Positions 15,120 to 24,290 of a stretch of 58,338 nucleotides of DNA are shown here, piece by piece (the stretch's first letter is position 1; the number at the start of each line of letters is the position of its first letter). The position numbers and the translations under genes are program-made. The notes below the pieces were generated by a model. The model made no database searches and was not told the DNA's origin. It saw only the letters and a program-made list of their open reading frames with translations. Location of the stretch: NCBI GenBank assembly GCA_016201275.1, contig JACQDB010000089.1, positions 1-58,338 of the forward strand, written 5' to 3'. The DNA comes from Acidobacteriota bacterium. Lineage in GTDB: Bacteria > Acidobacteriota > Blastocatellia > UBA7656.

Positions 15120-16532
15120 TTATTTTGGTCGGCCAAGCACAGCGCGCAGGGCGTTTTGGCCGCGGCGCGAAAAGTCTATGGATTCGCCTAAAATGCGCGC
15201 TGCTTCCTGCGGCGCATGAAAGCCTGTGGAGTTTTCTGCTTCGACGAAATCCAGATAAAACTGAGCGCGCCGTTGAAAATCCTGAGCGTTGGCCAGTTCG
15301 GCGTCCGCCTTGCCTGCTGCCTTTGCCGTTTTCAAATCGTTGATCAAATCCATCAACGCATCCATAGCAAGGTTGCGAAGTTTATAGGTGCGCTCCTGTA
15401 TGATGTCCACACGGGCTTTCAATTCTTCTTCCGGCCACTTGTGACAGGTTTGACAGGCTAGGCTGATATTCAATAGCGGCGAGCGCACATGATGGTCGCT
15501 GATTTTCAATGCGCCCACACGTTTGTAGGGCATATGGCAATCGGCGCAGGCGACCCCTGAGCGTGCGTGTATGCCTTGATTCCACATCTCGAATTCCGGG
15601 TGCTGGGCTTTCAACACCGGCGCGCCGGTGTCGGCGTGCGTCCAGTCTTTCTGCTTCACTTCATCGTAATAAGCCATAATGTCGTCCACCTTCAAGCCTT
15701 TGGCCCACGGATAGACGAGGCGTTTTTCCGCGCCCTTGAAATAGTATTCAACGTGGCATTGCCCGCACACATACGAGCGCATTTCTTGTCGCGTAGCCAT
15801 CTTGTTCACGTCGTAATTCTGCACCCCTTGCGACGCCTTCAACGCCTGCATCCCTTCCATGAATGCCGGTCGGGTGATGCGTAATTGCATGGTCGAGGGG
15901 TCGTGACAATCTATGCAGGCGACCGGATGCGACACCAGCTTGCGCGCCTCCGTATAAGGCATCTGATTCATCTGTTCAAAGCCCTTGGTCAAATCGCCGT
16001 TGCCGAGTTTTTTATAAGCCACATAAATCGAAGCATGGCATTGCATACAGGTGCCAGGTTGTTTGACGACCTGCTGGCGTTCGGTGAAGGTCTGGTCATC
16101 GAGCATAAACGCATGGCCGCGCTCTTCGCGAAAATCTTTAGCGAAGGCATAGCCCGCCCACATGGTTTTCAAGCGCGGGTCGGCTTCGAGTTTCGATTGC
16201 GCGACGATAGAGCGCGGGTCGGCCTCTGTAGGCGTGTGCGGCAAGGCTTCGCTGCCGCCGAAATGGGTGCGCGTCTGATCCACCGTGCGTTTATAGCCAT
16301 CGTATTGCAGCGGGAAATTCTTGCCCCAGATTTCTGGGTCTTCGGTGTCCTCGTTCAATTCGACGACGCGATAAAAAGGATTTTTGGCTTCCTGTTTGCG
16401 CTCGAAAATATTGACCAGCAAAGCGGCGGCGGCCAGCGCTCCGACCGTGGCAATCAAGGCCGTCAATAGCACGAAGCGGCGTGTGCTCCAGTTGCGAATC
16501 GTTGGTTGGTTTTCGTTTTTTGGTTCACTCAT
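15120..16532 (-). CDS. Ammonia-forming cytochrome c nitrite reductase, pentaheme NrfA
   Basis: 470 aa. It reduces nitrite to ammonium with six electrons in the periplasm. An N-terminal membrane segment or uncleaved signal lies at about 19-41. Five heme motifs are present: CMQCH (162-166), CIDCH (206-210), CGQCH (256-260), CADCH (329-333) and CQTCH (360-364). The active-site stretches WAGYAFAKDFREERGH, CGQCHVEYYF and LKAQHPEFEMW match NrfA. The first heme is CxxCH, not the CxxCK of the E. coli enzyme; this variant is known from Campylobacter. A ~100-residue C-terminal helical region follows the last heme, as in NrfA dimers. Only 16 bp separate it from nrfH upstream, so the two form an operon. 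I see no FNR site. Confidence 0.96.
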   Translation of the reverse strand: MSEPKNENQPTIRNWSTRRFVLLTALIATVGALAAAALLVNIFERKQEAKNPFYRVVELNEDTEDPEIWGKNFPLQYDGYKRTVDQTRTHFGGSEALPHTPTEADPRSIVAQSKLEADPRLKTMWAGYAFAKDFREERGHAFMLDDQTFTERQQVVKQPGTCMQCHASIYVAYKKLGNGDLTKGFEQMNQMPYTEARKLVSHPVACIDCHDPSTMQLRITRPAFMEGMQALKASQGVQNYDVNKMATRQEMRSYVCGQCHVEYYFKGAEKRLVYPWAKGLKVDDIMAYYDEVKQKDWTHADTGAPVLKAQHPEFEMWNQGIHARSGVACADCHMPYKRVGALKISDHHVRSPLLNISLACQTCHKWPEEELKARVDIIQERTYKLRNLAMDALMDLINDLKTAKAAGKADAELANAQDFQRRAQFYLDFVEAENSTGFHAPQEAARILGESIDFSRRGQNALRAVLGRPK

Positions 16533-16548
16533 AATTGTTTTCTAAACT

Positions 16549-17007
16549 TCAGTGAAGATGTCCGACATTGCGATGGCAACGCAGGCATGAGGTTTCGTTG
16601 TCGCGCTTGTCGGCGTGCCATCCTTCGATGGCGTCCACGACTTCCTGATGACATTTGCGACAGGCTTTTTCGGTGACTTGGCGATTGTGTTCTTTGATTT
16701 GAATCGGCTCATGAAAACGCCCTGTCGTGAAGGCGAACGAATGCCAGAAACCGTTGGACGCTTTGGTAGCATACTTGGCCAACAAACCGGGCGGCGTGTG
16801 ACAATCGTTGCAGGTAGCGACAGCGCGATGACTGGATTTTTCCCAACCCGCCAGTTGCTCTTGCATGACATGACAGTTGGCGCACGATTGCGGATCGTTG
16901 AGCATATAGGAATAGCCCTTGGCATAAATGAAGGTGTAAGAACCCAGTCCTACGGCGAGTCCTATAGAGACGCCAAGCACGATGCTTTGTACGGTGCGTT
17001 TATTCAT
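16549..17007 (-). CDS. NrfH, membrane tetraheme quinol dehydrogenase subunit
   Basis: 152 aa. A single N-terminal membrane anchor (about 8-30) carries a small domain with four heme motifs: CANCHVM, CNDCH, CRKCH and CLRCH. The Met after the first motif (CxxCHxM) is the expected ligand of heme 1 in NrfH. Known role: it takes electrons from menaquinol and passes them to NrfA. Length and gene order (nrfH then nrfA, 16 bp apart) match the two-gene nrf operon type that lacks nrfBCD. Its start is followed upstream by a 750-bp gap with repeats but no gene. Confidence 0.96.
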   Translation of the reverse strand: MNKRTVQSIVLGVSIGLAVGLGSYTFIYAKGYSYMLNDPQSCANCHVMQEQLAGWEKSSHRAVATCNDCHTPPGLLAKYATKASNGFWHSFAFTTGRFHEPIQIKEHNRQVTEKACRKCHQEVVDAIEGWHADKRDNETSCLRCHRNVGHLH

Positions 17008-17257
17008 GCAGCTAGTTGGCGTCGGTGTGCGAAATTATCCGCAGCAACAAAAAGAAATATCCCCTATCGTAAAAATTAGCCCACAGAGATTGTGAAAAAA
17101 TGCTCAACGCAAGCGAGCCTTTTTTGATAGAGCAAGCAATGTGCCGGTAGAGAGTTTGGAAGGGAAGGGGAAAGAGGCAAAAGTAAAAAGGCAACATTGA
17201 AATAGCAGGGTGAGGAGTTTGCCGGAGCGCTGTATTCATTATCGTTGGTGAACCAAT

Positions 17258-17362
17258 TATATGCGCGGCACACCAAGATTCGGTATGAGCGCCGCGACGC
17301 GAGGAACATTCAGGCGGTTCGCCAAGTTTCATCTCCCGAATCTTGGGGGGCCGCGCATATAG
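17258..17362. repeat. Inverted repeat with ~26-bp arms
   Basis: ATATGCGCGGCACACCAAG plus ATTCGG on the left returns as CCGAAT plus CTTGGGGGGCCGCGCATAT on the right, with a centre of about 53 bp. The ends contain ATATGCGCGG. No target duplication is evident. Apart from this and the element at 17745, nothing is seen in 17008-17945. Confidence 0.6.
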
Positions 17363-17744
17363 TAGCGATTGCAAGGAGCCGGAGAGGTCTGGCGGCTTAT
17401 TTTTTGTGCGTTGGTTGGGGCGACATTGTCAACAATTTTGCGCTGCAAAAGTCCTGCTTGATATATCCCTGTCGCGGCACATAGTTTGGGATTTCACTTT
17501 TCCCTTTACCCGATAAGGCGATGGGAATACAGGGGTGAATAGAGCCATCAAAGCGGCTTAAAATTTTTTGAAAAATTCTGCTAATTTAATTTTTATTAGC
17601 TAATGAAATTGCCGGTTGGTTTCACTAGGGCAATGCGAAGACAGATTCCTCACTACGTTCAACTTTGACGTTGCTTCCTGAGACGGGAAGCTTGGCGGGT
17701 TTTCCCGGGCGCTGGGCGCAGCATTTACCATGACAGCAGCTATT

Positions 17745-17845
17745 TAGAGGTGTCGCAGAAATGGATGTTTTGTCCAGATATTGTGTGCGATGGTTTGACT
17801 ATCTACAATATATGGAGGGTTGCTGGAATTCTGCGACACGCTCTA
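17745..17845. mobile_element. 101-bp MITE-like element, copy 1
   Basis: Ends TAGAGGTGTCGCAGAA and TTCTGCGACACGCTCTA are inverted repeats. The inside (CCAGATATTGTGTGCGATGG and a GATGGTTTGACTATC palindrome) closely matches the copy at 51026-51127. Ends in TA suggest a TA target, as for IS630/Tc1-type MITEs; this is an inference. No protein is encoded. Confidence 0.65.
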
Positions 17846-17945
17846 TTTACTTCCGGACGTTGACGGCACACGCCATCTTCCGGGCGCTGGAGATTTCTGC
17901 ACGAGCGCCAACTGCCGGACGAATAACGATTCACACCACCTCAGG

Positions 17946-18543
17946 AGGTACGCAGATTCAGGCTGTCACGCTACAGCAATCGGGCGGTGTGCCGACCAAT
18001 CGCATCGCCACCGTCAACACCGTAAACTACAGCTATGATGCAGCGGGCAACCTCACCAATGATGGAGCGCACGCCTATAGCTATGACGCAGAAAATCGTC
18101 TTGCCAGCGTGGATGGCGGCAGCGCCGGACAGTACAGCTACGACCACCGAAACTGGCGGGTGAAGAAGGTAGTGGGTTCAGCCAGTACCCACTATGTATG
18201 GGAAGGCGCGCAGGTGATTGCCGAGCATAACGGCAGCACCGGCGCAGTGCAGGTCGAGTATGTTTATGCCGGTAGCCGACTGGTGGCGAAGGAAACCGGC
18301 GGCAGCCGACAATATGTTCTCAGCGATAGATTGAGCGTGAGAATGATTCTTGATGCGAGCGGCAATATGATTGGGCGGCAAGGGCACTTGCCGTTTGGGG
18401 AAGACTTCGCCGAGAGCGGCAGTCAACACAAGCATCACTTCACCAGCTATGAGCGCGACGCCGAGAGCGGCCTCGATTATGCGGTCAATCGTTTCTACGC
18501 ATCCAGTATCGGAAGATTTCTGCAGGCTGACCCCTATGGTTGA
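17946..18543 (+). pseudogene. RHS repeat protein, C-terminal core remnant
   Basis: The frame translates to a typical RHS/YD-repeat core: YSYDAAGNLTNDGAHAYSYD, AENRLASVDG, QYVLSDRLSVRMILDASGN, and the end of the RHS core GLDYAVNRFYASSIGRFLQ followed by ADPYG and a stop. Full RHS proteins exceed 1000 aa; only about 190 residues are here. Nothing upstream of about 17946 continues the RHS pattern, and the open frame before it comes from the MITE at 17745. The stop directly follows the DPxG border where a variable toxin tip normally begins, so both the barrel-forming N-terminus and the toxin are missing. Most likely a non-functional fragment left by recombination, or a donor cassette for a full RHS gene elsewhere. 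Confidence 0.8.
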
Positions 18544-18559
18544 GACTAACATCTCGCAC

Positions 18560-18727
18560 CCTTTTGAGCCACTACCATAAAGTGCAGCCCTGTACGAGCG
18601 ACCCTGCGGTGGTCGTCCCTTCTTGAAATCCATTAGCTTTCAATGAGGGTCACCCTCCGCAGGGTCGCTCGTACAAGGCATTGGAAAATCACTCAAGTGT
18701 TGCAGATTATTTTTTCCACAATCCTTA
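18560..18727. repeat. Copy 2 of the TAAGGATTGTGG palindromic family
   Basis: Read on the minus strand it begins TAAGGATTGTGGA and AAATAATCTGCAA and carries a long hairpin, CTTGTACGAGCGACCCTGC paired with GCAGGGTCGCTCGTACAGG. Its first three bases (TAA, 18725-18727) are the stop codon of the SNase-like gene. The same arrangement is seen at 28239-28241. Confidence 0.7.
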
Positions 18728-19678
18728 CGGAGCTTTCATCACTGTGGAGGCGAAACATCTGCCGCAGGCAACGTGACCGGAACTGCGTGCCTGTGACAGC
18801 GACATGACCTGATGCTTCTTGCCTAACAATTCACATCCCGCCTTGTGATACATCTTGTCTTCTACATAGACCATAGGCTCGGAAGGCGAGAGGTTGGGAG
18901 CGCCGGAAGTGGTGGGTAAATTCGGGCCAATATCCGTAGGCGACAACGGCGATAGGCGACCGGGTTTATTGGGCGTCGTCGCGGACGGTGAAGTTGCCGA
19001 AGGCGGCGGCGTGGCGGCGGCGGTTGTTGAAGAAGCGCCATCCATGCCCCACAAGCCGCGCATGGCGGTCATGCCTTCGCGTTCATAGCTGCGAAAATCT
19101 TCGACCATCTTGAACGGCTCGCTGACCTGCGCGAAGGCGTGTCCTTGACGCAGCAACTCGGCATTGAACAAAGTGCCGTCCATCGTATAGATATAGGCAA
19201 GAGTCTGACCGCTGGCGTCTTTGTTATCTTTGGCGGCAAACGCCGGATCATATTCCAACCGCACCTCACGATTGAGCAAAGCTTTTTCGGTAAAGTTCAA
19301 AGCATTTTTGCCATGCGTGGCATAGGTCTCGACGGGCTTTTTGCCGTCCGGCGTTTCCACGCCGATCATATGCACAGTGCCTATGCCTTCCACTTCGATG
19401 GTGTCGCCGCGCAACACTCGCGTGACCTTTGCCGAAAGCGGCAGGGCGGCGGCTGGCGCTTGCAGTTTGGCGCGCGATGATTCTTCGCTTTTAGCTTTGT
19501 TGTCTTCGGCCTTGAGCGCATCGGTGCGATTGATGAAGCGGGCGCTGGCAAAGCCCAAAACGAACCCTCCTATCAAGGCGATGCCTACAAATAATGCGAC
19601 GCGCTCTTTTTCTATGCCGACTTGCCAGCGCGGCGCAACCTCGGCTTCTGCGGATTCCGGTCGTTTAAACGATAACAT
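18725..19678 (-). CDS. Membrane-anchored SNase-fold protein with C-terminal Cys motif, probably non-catalytic
   Basis: 317 aa. Residues 27-47 form a membrane anchor. Residues ~80-205 match the staphylococcal nuclease fold: KVTRVLRGDTIEVEG, VHMIGVETPDG, LAYIYTMDGTLFNAELLRQG, AMRGLW. D92 fits the metal Asp, but the two catalytic arginines are absent: H103 stands where Arg35 would be and Q158 where Arg87 would be, and the catalytic Glu is Asp (D111). A Ser/Pro-rich linker leads to a C-terminal module (YHKAGCELLGKKHQVMSLSQ, then GHVACGRC) seen at the end of other exported nucleases. The protein may bind rather than cut nucleic acid. Its TAA stop belongs to a repeat element. Confidence 0.85.
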   Translation of the reverse strand: MLSFKRPESAEAEVAPRWQVGIEKERVALFVGIALIGGFVLGFASARFINRTDALKAEDNKAKSEESSRAKLQAPAAALPLSAKVTRVLRGDTIEVEGIGTVHMIGVETPDGKKPVETYATHGKNALNFTEKALLNREVRLEYDPAFAAKDNKDASGQTLAYIYTMDGTLFNAELLRQGHAFAQVSEPFKMVEDFRSYEREGMTAMRGLWGMDGASSTTAAATPPPSATSPSATTPNKPGRLSPLSPTDIGPNLPTTSGAPNLSPSEPMVYVEDKMYHKAGCELLGKKHQVMSLSQARSSGHVACGRCFASTVMKAP

Positions 19679-19915
19679 AGGATTTACTCACTACTACCCA
19701 GAGGAATTCAGACAACAAAATTGTCTCACTGCCGGAAGCCCCGGTCAACGCTTTGGTCAAGCTTAACGCCACGCCACGCCGGGGCTTGCGGAAACCCTGG
19801 CCAGCCTGGTCAGCCTGTGCTTCCTGTACTGCCGGTCAGTTTTTCCTGTGCGGCTGTGGGGATGATGAGTTGCGGCTTTTTCAGGTTCATCAATTTTCTG
19901 CGCCTAGCTTTGCCG

Positions 19916-22762
19916 TCAATGCACCAGTGCCGCGACATCCAGAACATAGACCGTCTGTTCGGCTGTCACCACCAACAAGCGTTTGCCATCCTGACTGAAA
20001 GCGGCCAACGACACAGGGCTTGAGAACATAAATTGATCGCGCTTTTCCGTAGTCGTCACATCATACAGCGTCAATTGCCCATTCTCGTTTTCCACACATA
20101 ATAGCTTACTGGCTTTGCTTAACGTGGCGTGGCTGCCGAAGACTTTGCCTTTCGCTGCGCCGGTCGCCAGCGCATAAACCAGCACGCGGTTTTCGCTGTC
20201 GGTAATCACCAGCCAATCGCCCACCGCCGCCGCACTCTTGATGCGGAACGAACCTTTGCCGGTTTCCAGCAACATACGCCCTTTGACCTCGCCGGTTCGC
20301 GCATCGAGGATTTGCAAATAATAATCGCCCTCTTTCTCTTTCATCGCGGCGAGTTGTTGGCTGAGTGCGGCATCGTTTTTGATTTCCGCCTGCGCGTGCT
20401 TTGCCACCAGCGCCCAGATCAGCACCATAGATTCGTCACGCGGATTCACCCATACTTCGGGAGCCTCTTGGGGAAAGGCTTTCGTCCACAGCGTGCGAAA
20501 CGATTGCACCAGGCGCATTTCCAACACCACATCTTTATCCCAAGCGGCATTTTTTTTGGCAGGCATGGTCAGCAGCGCAAACGCTCCGAATTGTCTGGCG
20601 TGATACTCATCCTTGATTTCCGCGCCGCCAAAGGTTTGGCGAGCCAACGGATTCAAGCGTCCGATCTGGCGTTCGCTGCCTTCCATTTTGGGAAAGTCGG
20701 CAAAGAAATTACCGTCCGCCGCAAAGTAGCCGCCGCGAAATCCGCGTATGTGAAAGATGCGCTCGCCGTTGTGTAAATCCCACACCGCGCCACGCCGGCG
20801 CTCGGAGGCGGCTAACCATTGGAAGTCCGGCGACACCGTAACCGAGCGCAATTTTCCGAAAGGATTTCTAGGCAAGCTGAGGCTGGCACGCGCTTCGTTG
20901 CTTTCGACGCCGTACAACACCAACTCGCCGTTGGTTCGCTCGGCGACAAAAATATCTTCATAGAGGTCAATCGCTGGAAGTTTATTGACTTTGAAAATCT
21001 GTTTTTTGGCCATATCGAAAACCCCTACGGCATATTTTTGAAAAGGCCGCACCAACAGATAACTGCCTTTGGTGACGGCGTTCATCTGACCCTCAAAGAG
21101 CGGCGTTTGCTCAAGCGTTTCGCCGCTCGGCAAGGCGATCAGCGCGGACTTTTGTGGGCTTTCCTGATTGTAAGCGACCAGGCGATCCGCGCCGATAAAG
21201 GCAAAGCCTCCGGCGATTAATTTTTTCGTTGCGCCTTTCAAAGACAACGGCGTGCGCGTCTGGGTGTTAAAAGCGACGACCGTGTTTTCGGTGACCAAGG
21301 TCGCCATCATGCTGATGGACAGGCTCTTTTGTCCGGCAACAAAATATTTGCCATCCGTAGAAAAACCCATCTTGATCCAATTCACTTCTTCATCGGCGAG
21401 GTCATCCTCGCGCAGCAGCGCACGCAGGCTCAACACCAGCAGGTCGAAAAGATTGGGCGTATAAAAAGATTTTTTCTGAAAAATCTGCGCGCCGGTCTCT
21501 ACGTCATAAAGATTCAAATTCAGTTCGGTGTCCAGACAGGCCAGCGTTCGGGCGTCGGGCGAGAGCAGCGTCTGCACACATTTTTTTCGTATCACCAACT
21601 CCCGTGCGGTCTTCAATTTCTGTTCGGCGATGCTCCACATTTCGACGCGCAGGTTGGCATTGTAAAAGCTGATGGTTTGCGAATCGGGAGTAAATTGCGC
21701 GTCGTTGGCTTCGATGGCGCGTATGTGGAACAACAAAGCAAAGGGTTGCCGCGATAAAACATTGATGCCCGAATCATCTTGCGCCAACACATACTTGCCA
21801 TCGGGACTGAATCGCAGGTGTTTGATTTCGCTTCTGAGCGGCGGCTCTAGCGTCAACTTGGACAACACGCCGTGCAGGGCTTCGCGCTTGCCCGCGCCGG
21901 TGTAGTTGACCACCAGCGCCTGCCACTTTTGAAAATCGGCAGACGCCGAAGCTTGGCGCGCTTCTATGCAGGAGGCGGGCAAAGCCGCCGCGCCTTTCAT
22001 CATTTCGCGCAGTCGTTTGGCTTCCGGCTTGGTCGCGCCAAACAGATCAGAAAAAAAGTTGCCGGTCTTGCCTTTGGTTTCCGCCAGCCGGTCAAATAAT
22101 CTGACGTGCGCTTGCGGGTCATAACCGGCGGCGGCCAGCGCAAACAGACCAATTTGATCGGCGACAATTTGATCCTTGTCTTCGTGTCGTTCGCCTTTGC
22201 CCAGAGCGTCGGGTTTACGAGCGGCGTTTTCGACCAGTTGATTATATTGTGCAAAGATGTCGCGGCGGTCTGTGACGCTGGTGACGCCCAGGACTTCGCG
22301 CATCAAACGAGTCATCTCAATGGCTTGTTGGCGAGCGATCAAATGCCCAGTTTCGTGCGCGATGACGCCTGCCATTTCATCTTCGCTCTGCGCGAAAGCT
22401 ACCAGTTTGCGCGACACATAGATGCGTCCGCCGGGCAACACGAAGGCATTGGCTTCGGGAAGTTCGACGAGAAAAAATTGAAACTTCAAATCGTTGGGCG
22501 GCAGGTGCTTGATAATGCGTTCGCCTATACGTTTGAGGTAATCGGTAATCTCCGGGTCGTCCAGGACGCGGAAATTTCTTTGCAGATGTTCGGCAATCGC
22601 CTCGCCCAACTCCACTTCCTGTTTTTGCGTGAAGATGTTCAAGCCCGGCGCTTGCGTAAGCAAGGTAGGCGGTTGACAAGGTTGTTGCGCCTGCAACGCC
22701 GGAGCCAACCACGCAACGAGCAATAGCAGGAGAGTGGAAAAGAAAATTTTTTTGTGCATCAT
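19916..22762 (-). CDS. Secreted M48-like metalloprotease-fold protein with long beta-propeller-like C-terminus
   Basis: 948 aa. A signal peptide (KKIFFSTLLLLLVAWLAPAL) is followed by an M48/BepA-like region: FVLPGGRIYVSRKLV and AGVIAHETGH with the HExxH zinc motif at H136, E137, H140. The expected third ligand, Glu in a pattern ExxAD, is Gln here (Q198 in DQIVAD, codon CAA), with Asp at 197. From about 280 to the end, WD40-like strands recur (LRFSPDGKYVLAQDDSGINV, MGFSTDGKYFVAGQKS, VTVSPDFQWLAAS, AAFSQDGKRLLVVTAEQ). Known: M48 exopeptidases act in envelope protein quality control. The gene stands alone, with ~230 bp without a gene on its 3' side. Confidence 0.87.
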   Translation of the reverse strand: MMHKKIFFSTLLLLLVAWLAPALQAQQPCQPPTLLTQAPGLNIFTQKQEVELGEAIAEHLQRNFRVLDDPEITDYLKRIGERIIKHLPPNDLKFQFFLVELPEANAFVLPGGRIYVSRKLVAFAQSEDEMAGVIAHETGHLIARQQAIEMTRLMREVLGVTSVTDRRDIFAQYNQLVENAARKPDALGKGERHEDKDQIVADQIGLFALAAAGYDPQAHVRLFDRLAETKGKTGNFFSDLFGATKPEAKRLREMMKGAAALPASCIEARQASASADFQKWQALVVNYTGAGKREALHGVLSKLTLEPPLRSEIKHLRFSPDGKYVLAQDDSGINVLSRQPFALLFHIRAIEANDAQFTPDSQTISFYNANLRVEMWSIAEQKLKTARELVIRKKCVQTLLSPDARTLACLDTELNLNLYDVETGAQIFQKKSFYTPNLFDLLVLSLRALLREDDLADEEVNWIKMGFSTDGKYFVAGQKSLSISMMATLVTENTVVAFNTQTRTPLSLKGATKKLIAGGFAFIGADRLVAYNQESPQKSALIALPSGETLEQTPLFEGQMNAVTKGSYLLVRPFQKYAVGVFDMAKKQIFKVNKLPAIDLYEDIFVAERTNGELVLYGVESNEARASLSLPRNPFGKLRSVTVSPDFQWLAASERRRGAVWDLHNGERIFHIRGFRGGYFAADGNFFADFPKMEGSERQIGRLNPLARQTFGGAEIKDEYHARQFGAFALLTMPAKKNAAWDKDVVLEMRLVQSFRTLWTKAFPQEAPEVWVNPRDESMVLIWALVAKHAQAEIKNDAALSQQLAAMKEKEGDYYLQILDARTGEVKGRMLLETGKGSFRIKSAAAVGDWLVITDSENRVLVYALATGAAKGKVFGSHATLSKASKLLCVENENGQLTLYDVTTTEKRDQFMFSSPVSLAAFSQDGKRLLVVTAEQTVYVLDVAALVH

Positions 22763-22995
22763 AAGTTTCCCAAAAGTTCAACGCAGCCTTGCCAGTAAGT
22801 TGCCGGGAAGAAAAAACGCCCGGTTTTATTGAGGATTTGGTAATGCTAAAAAAGTATTGCTGAAGTCTTAGCGATTGACCGCTTGTGTAACTCCGTAGGC
22901 GCTAAGACGGCGAAATTGATCACCGCTTGCGCTTACTGGTTTAGCCCTGCCGGAGATTTTCTCTTCCCGGCAAGCCGGAAACTGTCTTTGGCAAA

Positions 22996-23157
22996 ATGCG
23001 GCGCGATCAAGTGAGCCAATCGTCAGGGGGCGACGCTTCGCATATCATTCGCTCAGGCGAACAACGGTTGACGCTGGGCTACTGGTTTGAAATTGAAAAC
23101 GCTTGTTTGAAAACGGCGCTTGAGCTACAGCAACGCGAACGTCCTTCGGCGCAGTGA
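22996..23157 (+). CDS. Small hypothetical ORF upstream of ndk
   Basis: 53 codons with an ATG start and no clear ribosome site. The product is hydrophilic with a central GYWFEIEN and a helical, Glu/Gln-rich end. It is not recognised. The surrounding gap (22763-23310) otherwise holds only a 9-bp inverted repeat (GTCTTAGCG at 22866, partner at 22899) and sequence without features. It may not be expressed. Confidence 0.22.
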   Translation: MRRDQVSQSSGGDASHIIRSGEQRLTLGYWFEIENACLKTALELQQRERPSAQ

Positions 23158-23310
23158 AGTCTAACCCGGCGCGAAGATTATGCCCGGCGCGAAGAATTTC
23201 ATGCAATCAAAAAATCAACTGTTGCCAACGCGCCACCTTGTCTTGTCGTTTCGGCAGGCGGTCGGCTATGATTTGCGGTTCTGAATTTCAATTTACAGGA
23301 GACAACAGAA

Positions 23311-23775
23311 GTGGAAAGAACTTTAGTATTACTCAAGCCCGACGCCATTCAAAGAGGCTTGGCGGGGCGCATCATCTCCCGATTTGAAGATAAAGGCTTG
23401 AAGATCGTCGGCCTGAAATTCATGTCCTTGAGTGATGAGATTCTCAATGAACATTACAGCCATATTGTCGCCAAACCTTTTTATGGCGGCGTCAAAACCT
23501 TTATGCAATCCGCGCCGGTGATTGCCTTGTGCCTGGAAGGCGTAGATTGCGTCGAGACGGTGCTGGCGATGTGCGGCATCACCAAAGCGCGTGCCGCTAC
23601 GCCGGGGACGATTCGCGGCGACTGGGCGATGAGTATGCAGGCCAATCTGGTGCATCGTTCGGACAATCTGGAAGCCGCCAAGGTCGAGGTCAAGCGCTTC
23701 TTTGCGGCAGACGAATTATTCGATTATGCGTCGGCCCTCACCCCGGCCATCTATTCGGCAGACGAACTCCAATAA
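23311..23775 (+). CDS. ndk: Nucleoside diphosphate kinase
   Basis: 154 aa. It transfers the gamma phosphate of ATP to NDPs by a phospho-histidine intermediate. The start is GTG with AGGAG nine to ten bases upstream. Visible: ERTLVLLKPDAIQRGLAGRI (K9), HYSHIVAKPFYGG, RAATPGTIRGDW (R102) and the catalytic ANLVHRSD with H115. The active-site loop has Arg in place of the common Gly or Ala after the His (HRSD for HGSD), and Asn in place of the following Ser. C-terminal extension of about 12 residues relative to the shortest bacterial enzymes. A perfect 16-bp stem terminator follows, so it is monocistronic. Confidence 0.97.
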   Translation: MERTLVLLKPDAIQRGLAGRIISRFEDKGLKIVGLKFMSLSDEILNEHYSHIVAKPFYGGVKTFMQSAPVIALCLEGVDCVETVLAMCGITKARAATPGTIRGDWAMSMQANLVHRSDNLEAAKVEVKRFFAADELFDYASALTPAIYSADELQ

Positions 23776-23787
23776 GCCGCCTTGGCG

Positions 23788-23840
23788 GTCTCCGTTTTCC
23801 GCCGCTTGAGGTAGCGCCGGGCGGAAAACGGAGACTTTCT
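23788..23840 (+). terminator. Terminator of ndk
   Basis: GTCTCCGTTTTCCGCC (23788-23803) and GGCGGAAAACGGAGAC (23820-23835) are exact complements, followed by TTTCT. It starts 13 bases after the ndk stop. The rest of the gap to 24290 shows only a small hairpin (GCCCG..CGGGC near 24190) and no gene. Confidence 0.8.
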
Positions 23841-24290
23841 ACCGAGCAACTTTGCTCACCTTTTCTCCGGCGGCGCAGGGCAATTCAAGAACAGCGCCGG
23901 TCATCTCTGCCGAAATCCTCCCGTCGAAGATGATGGCATCAAGCACGCCTCGTTGCCGTGAGCCATCGGTCTATTGACGAAATCGGCTTTGCGCCATAGT
24001 ATTGAGCCATCTTTGTTGTACAGATTTCCAGGTAACTACAGTTTGTTAGAGTAAGAAAATGTGCCACGGCGAATGGCAGGTTCGCCGGTTAGCGATAAAG
24101 TTTTCCGTTTCGCTTTTAGTACTCGCTCGAAGGTAATAAACAGGCATTTTCATGCACTCGATTTTTTACCATAGCAGTTCAACTATTGCCCGCCAATAAC
24201 GGGCGTAATGAGTGGGTGTAATCAACCGTAGCCGAGTGTCCGGCATTCGGTGTCGGAAGATTGCAAGGCACCCAATCCTTAGGAGGCAAA

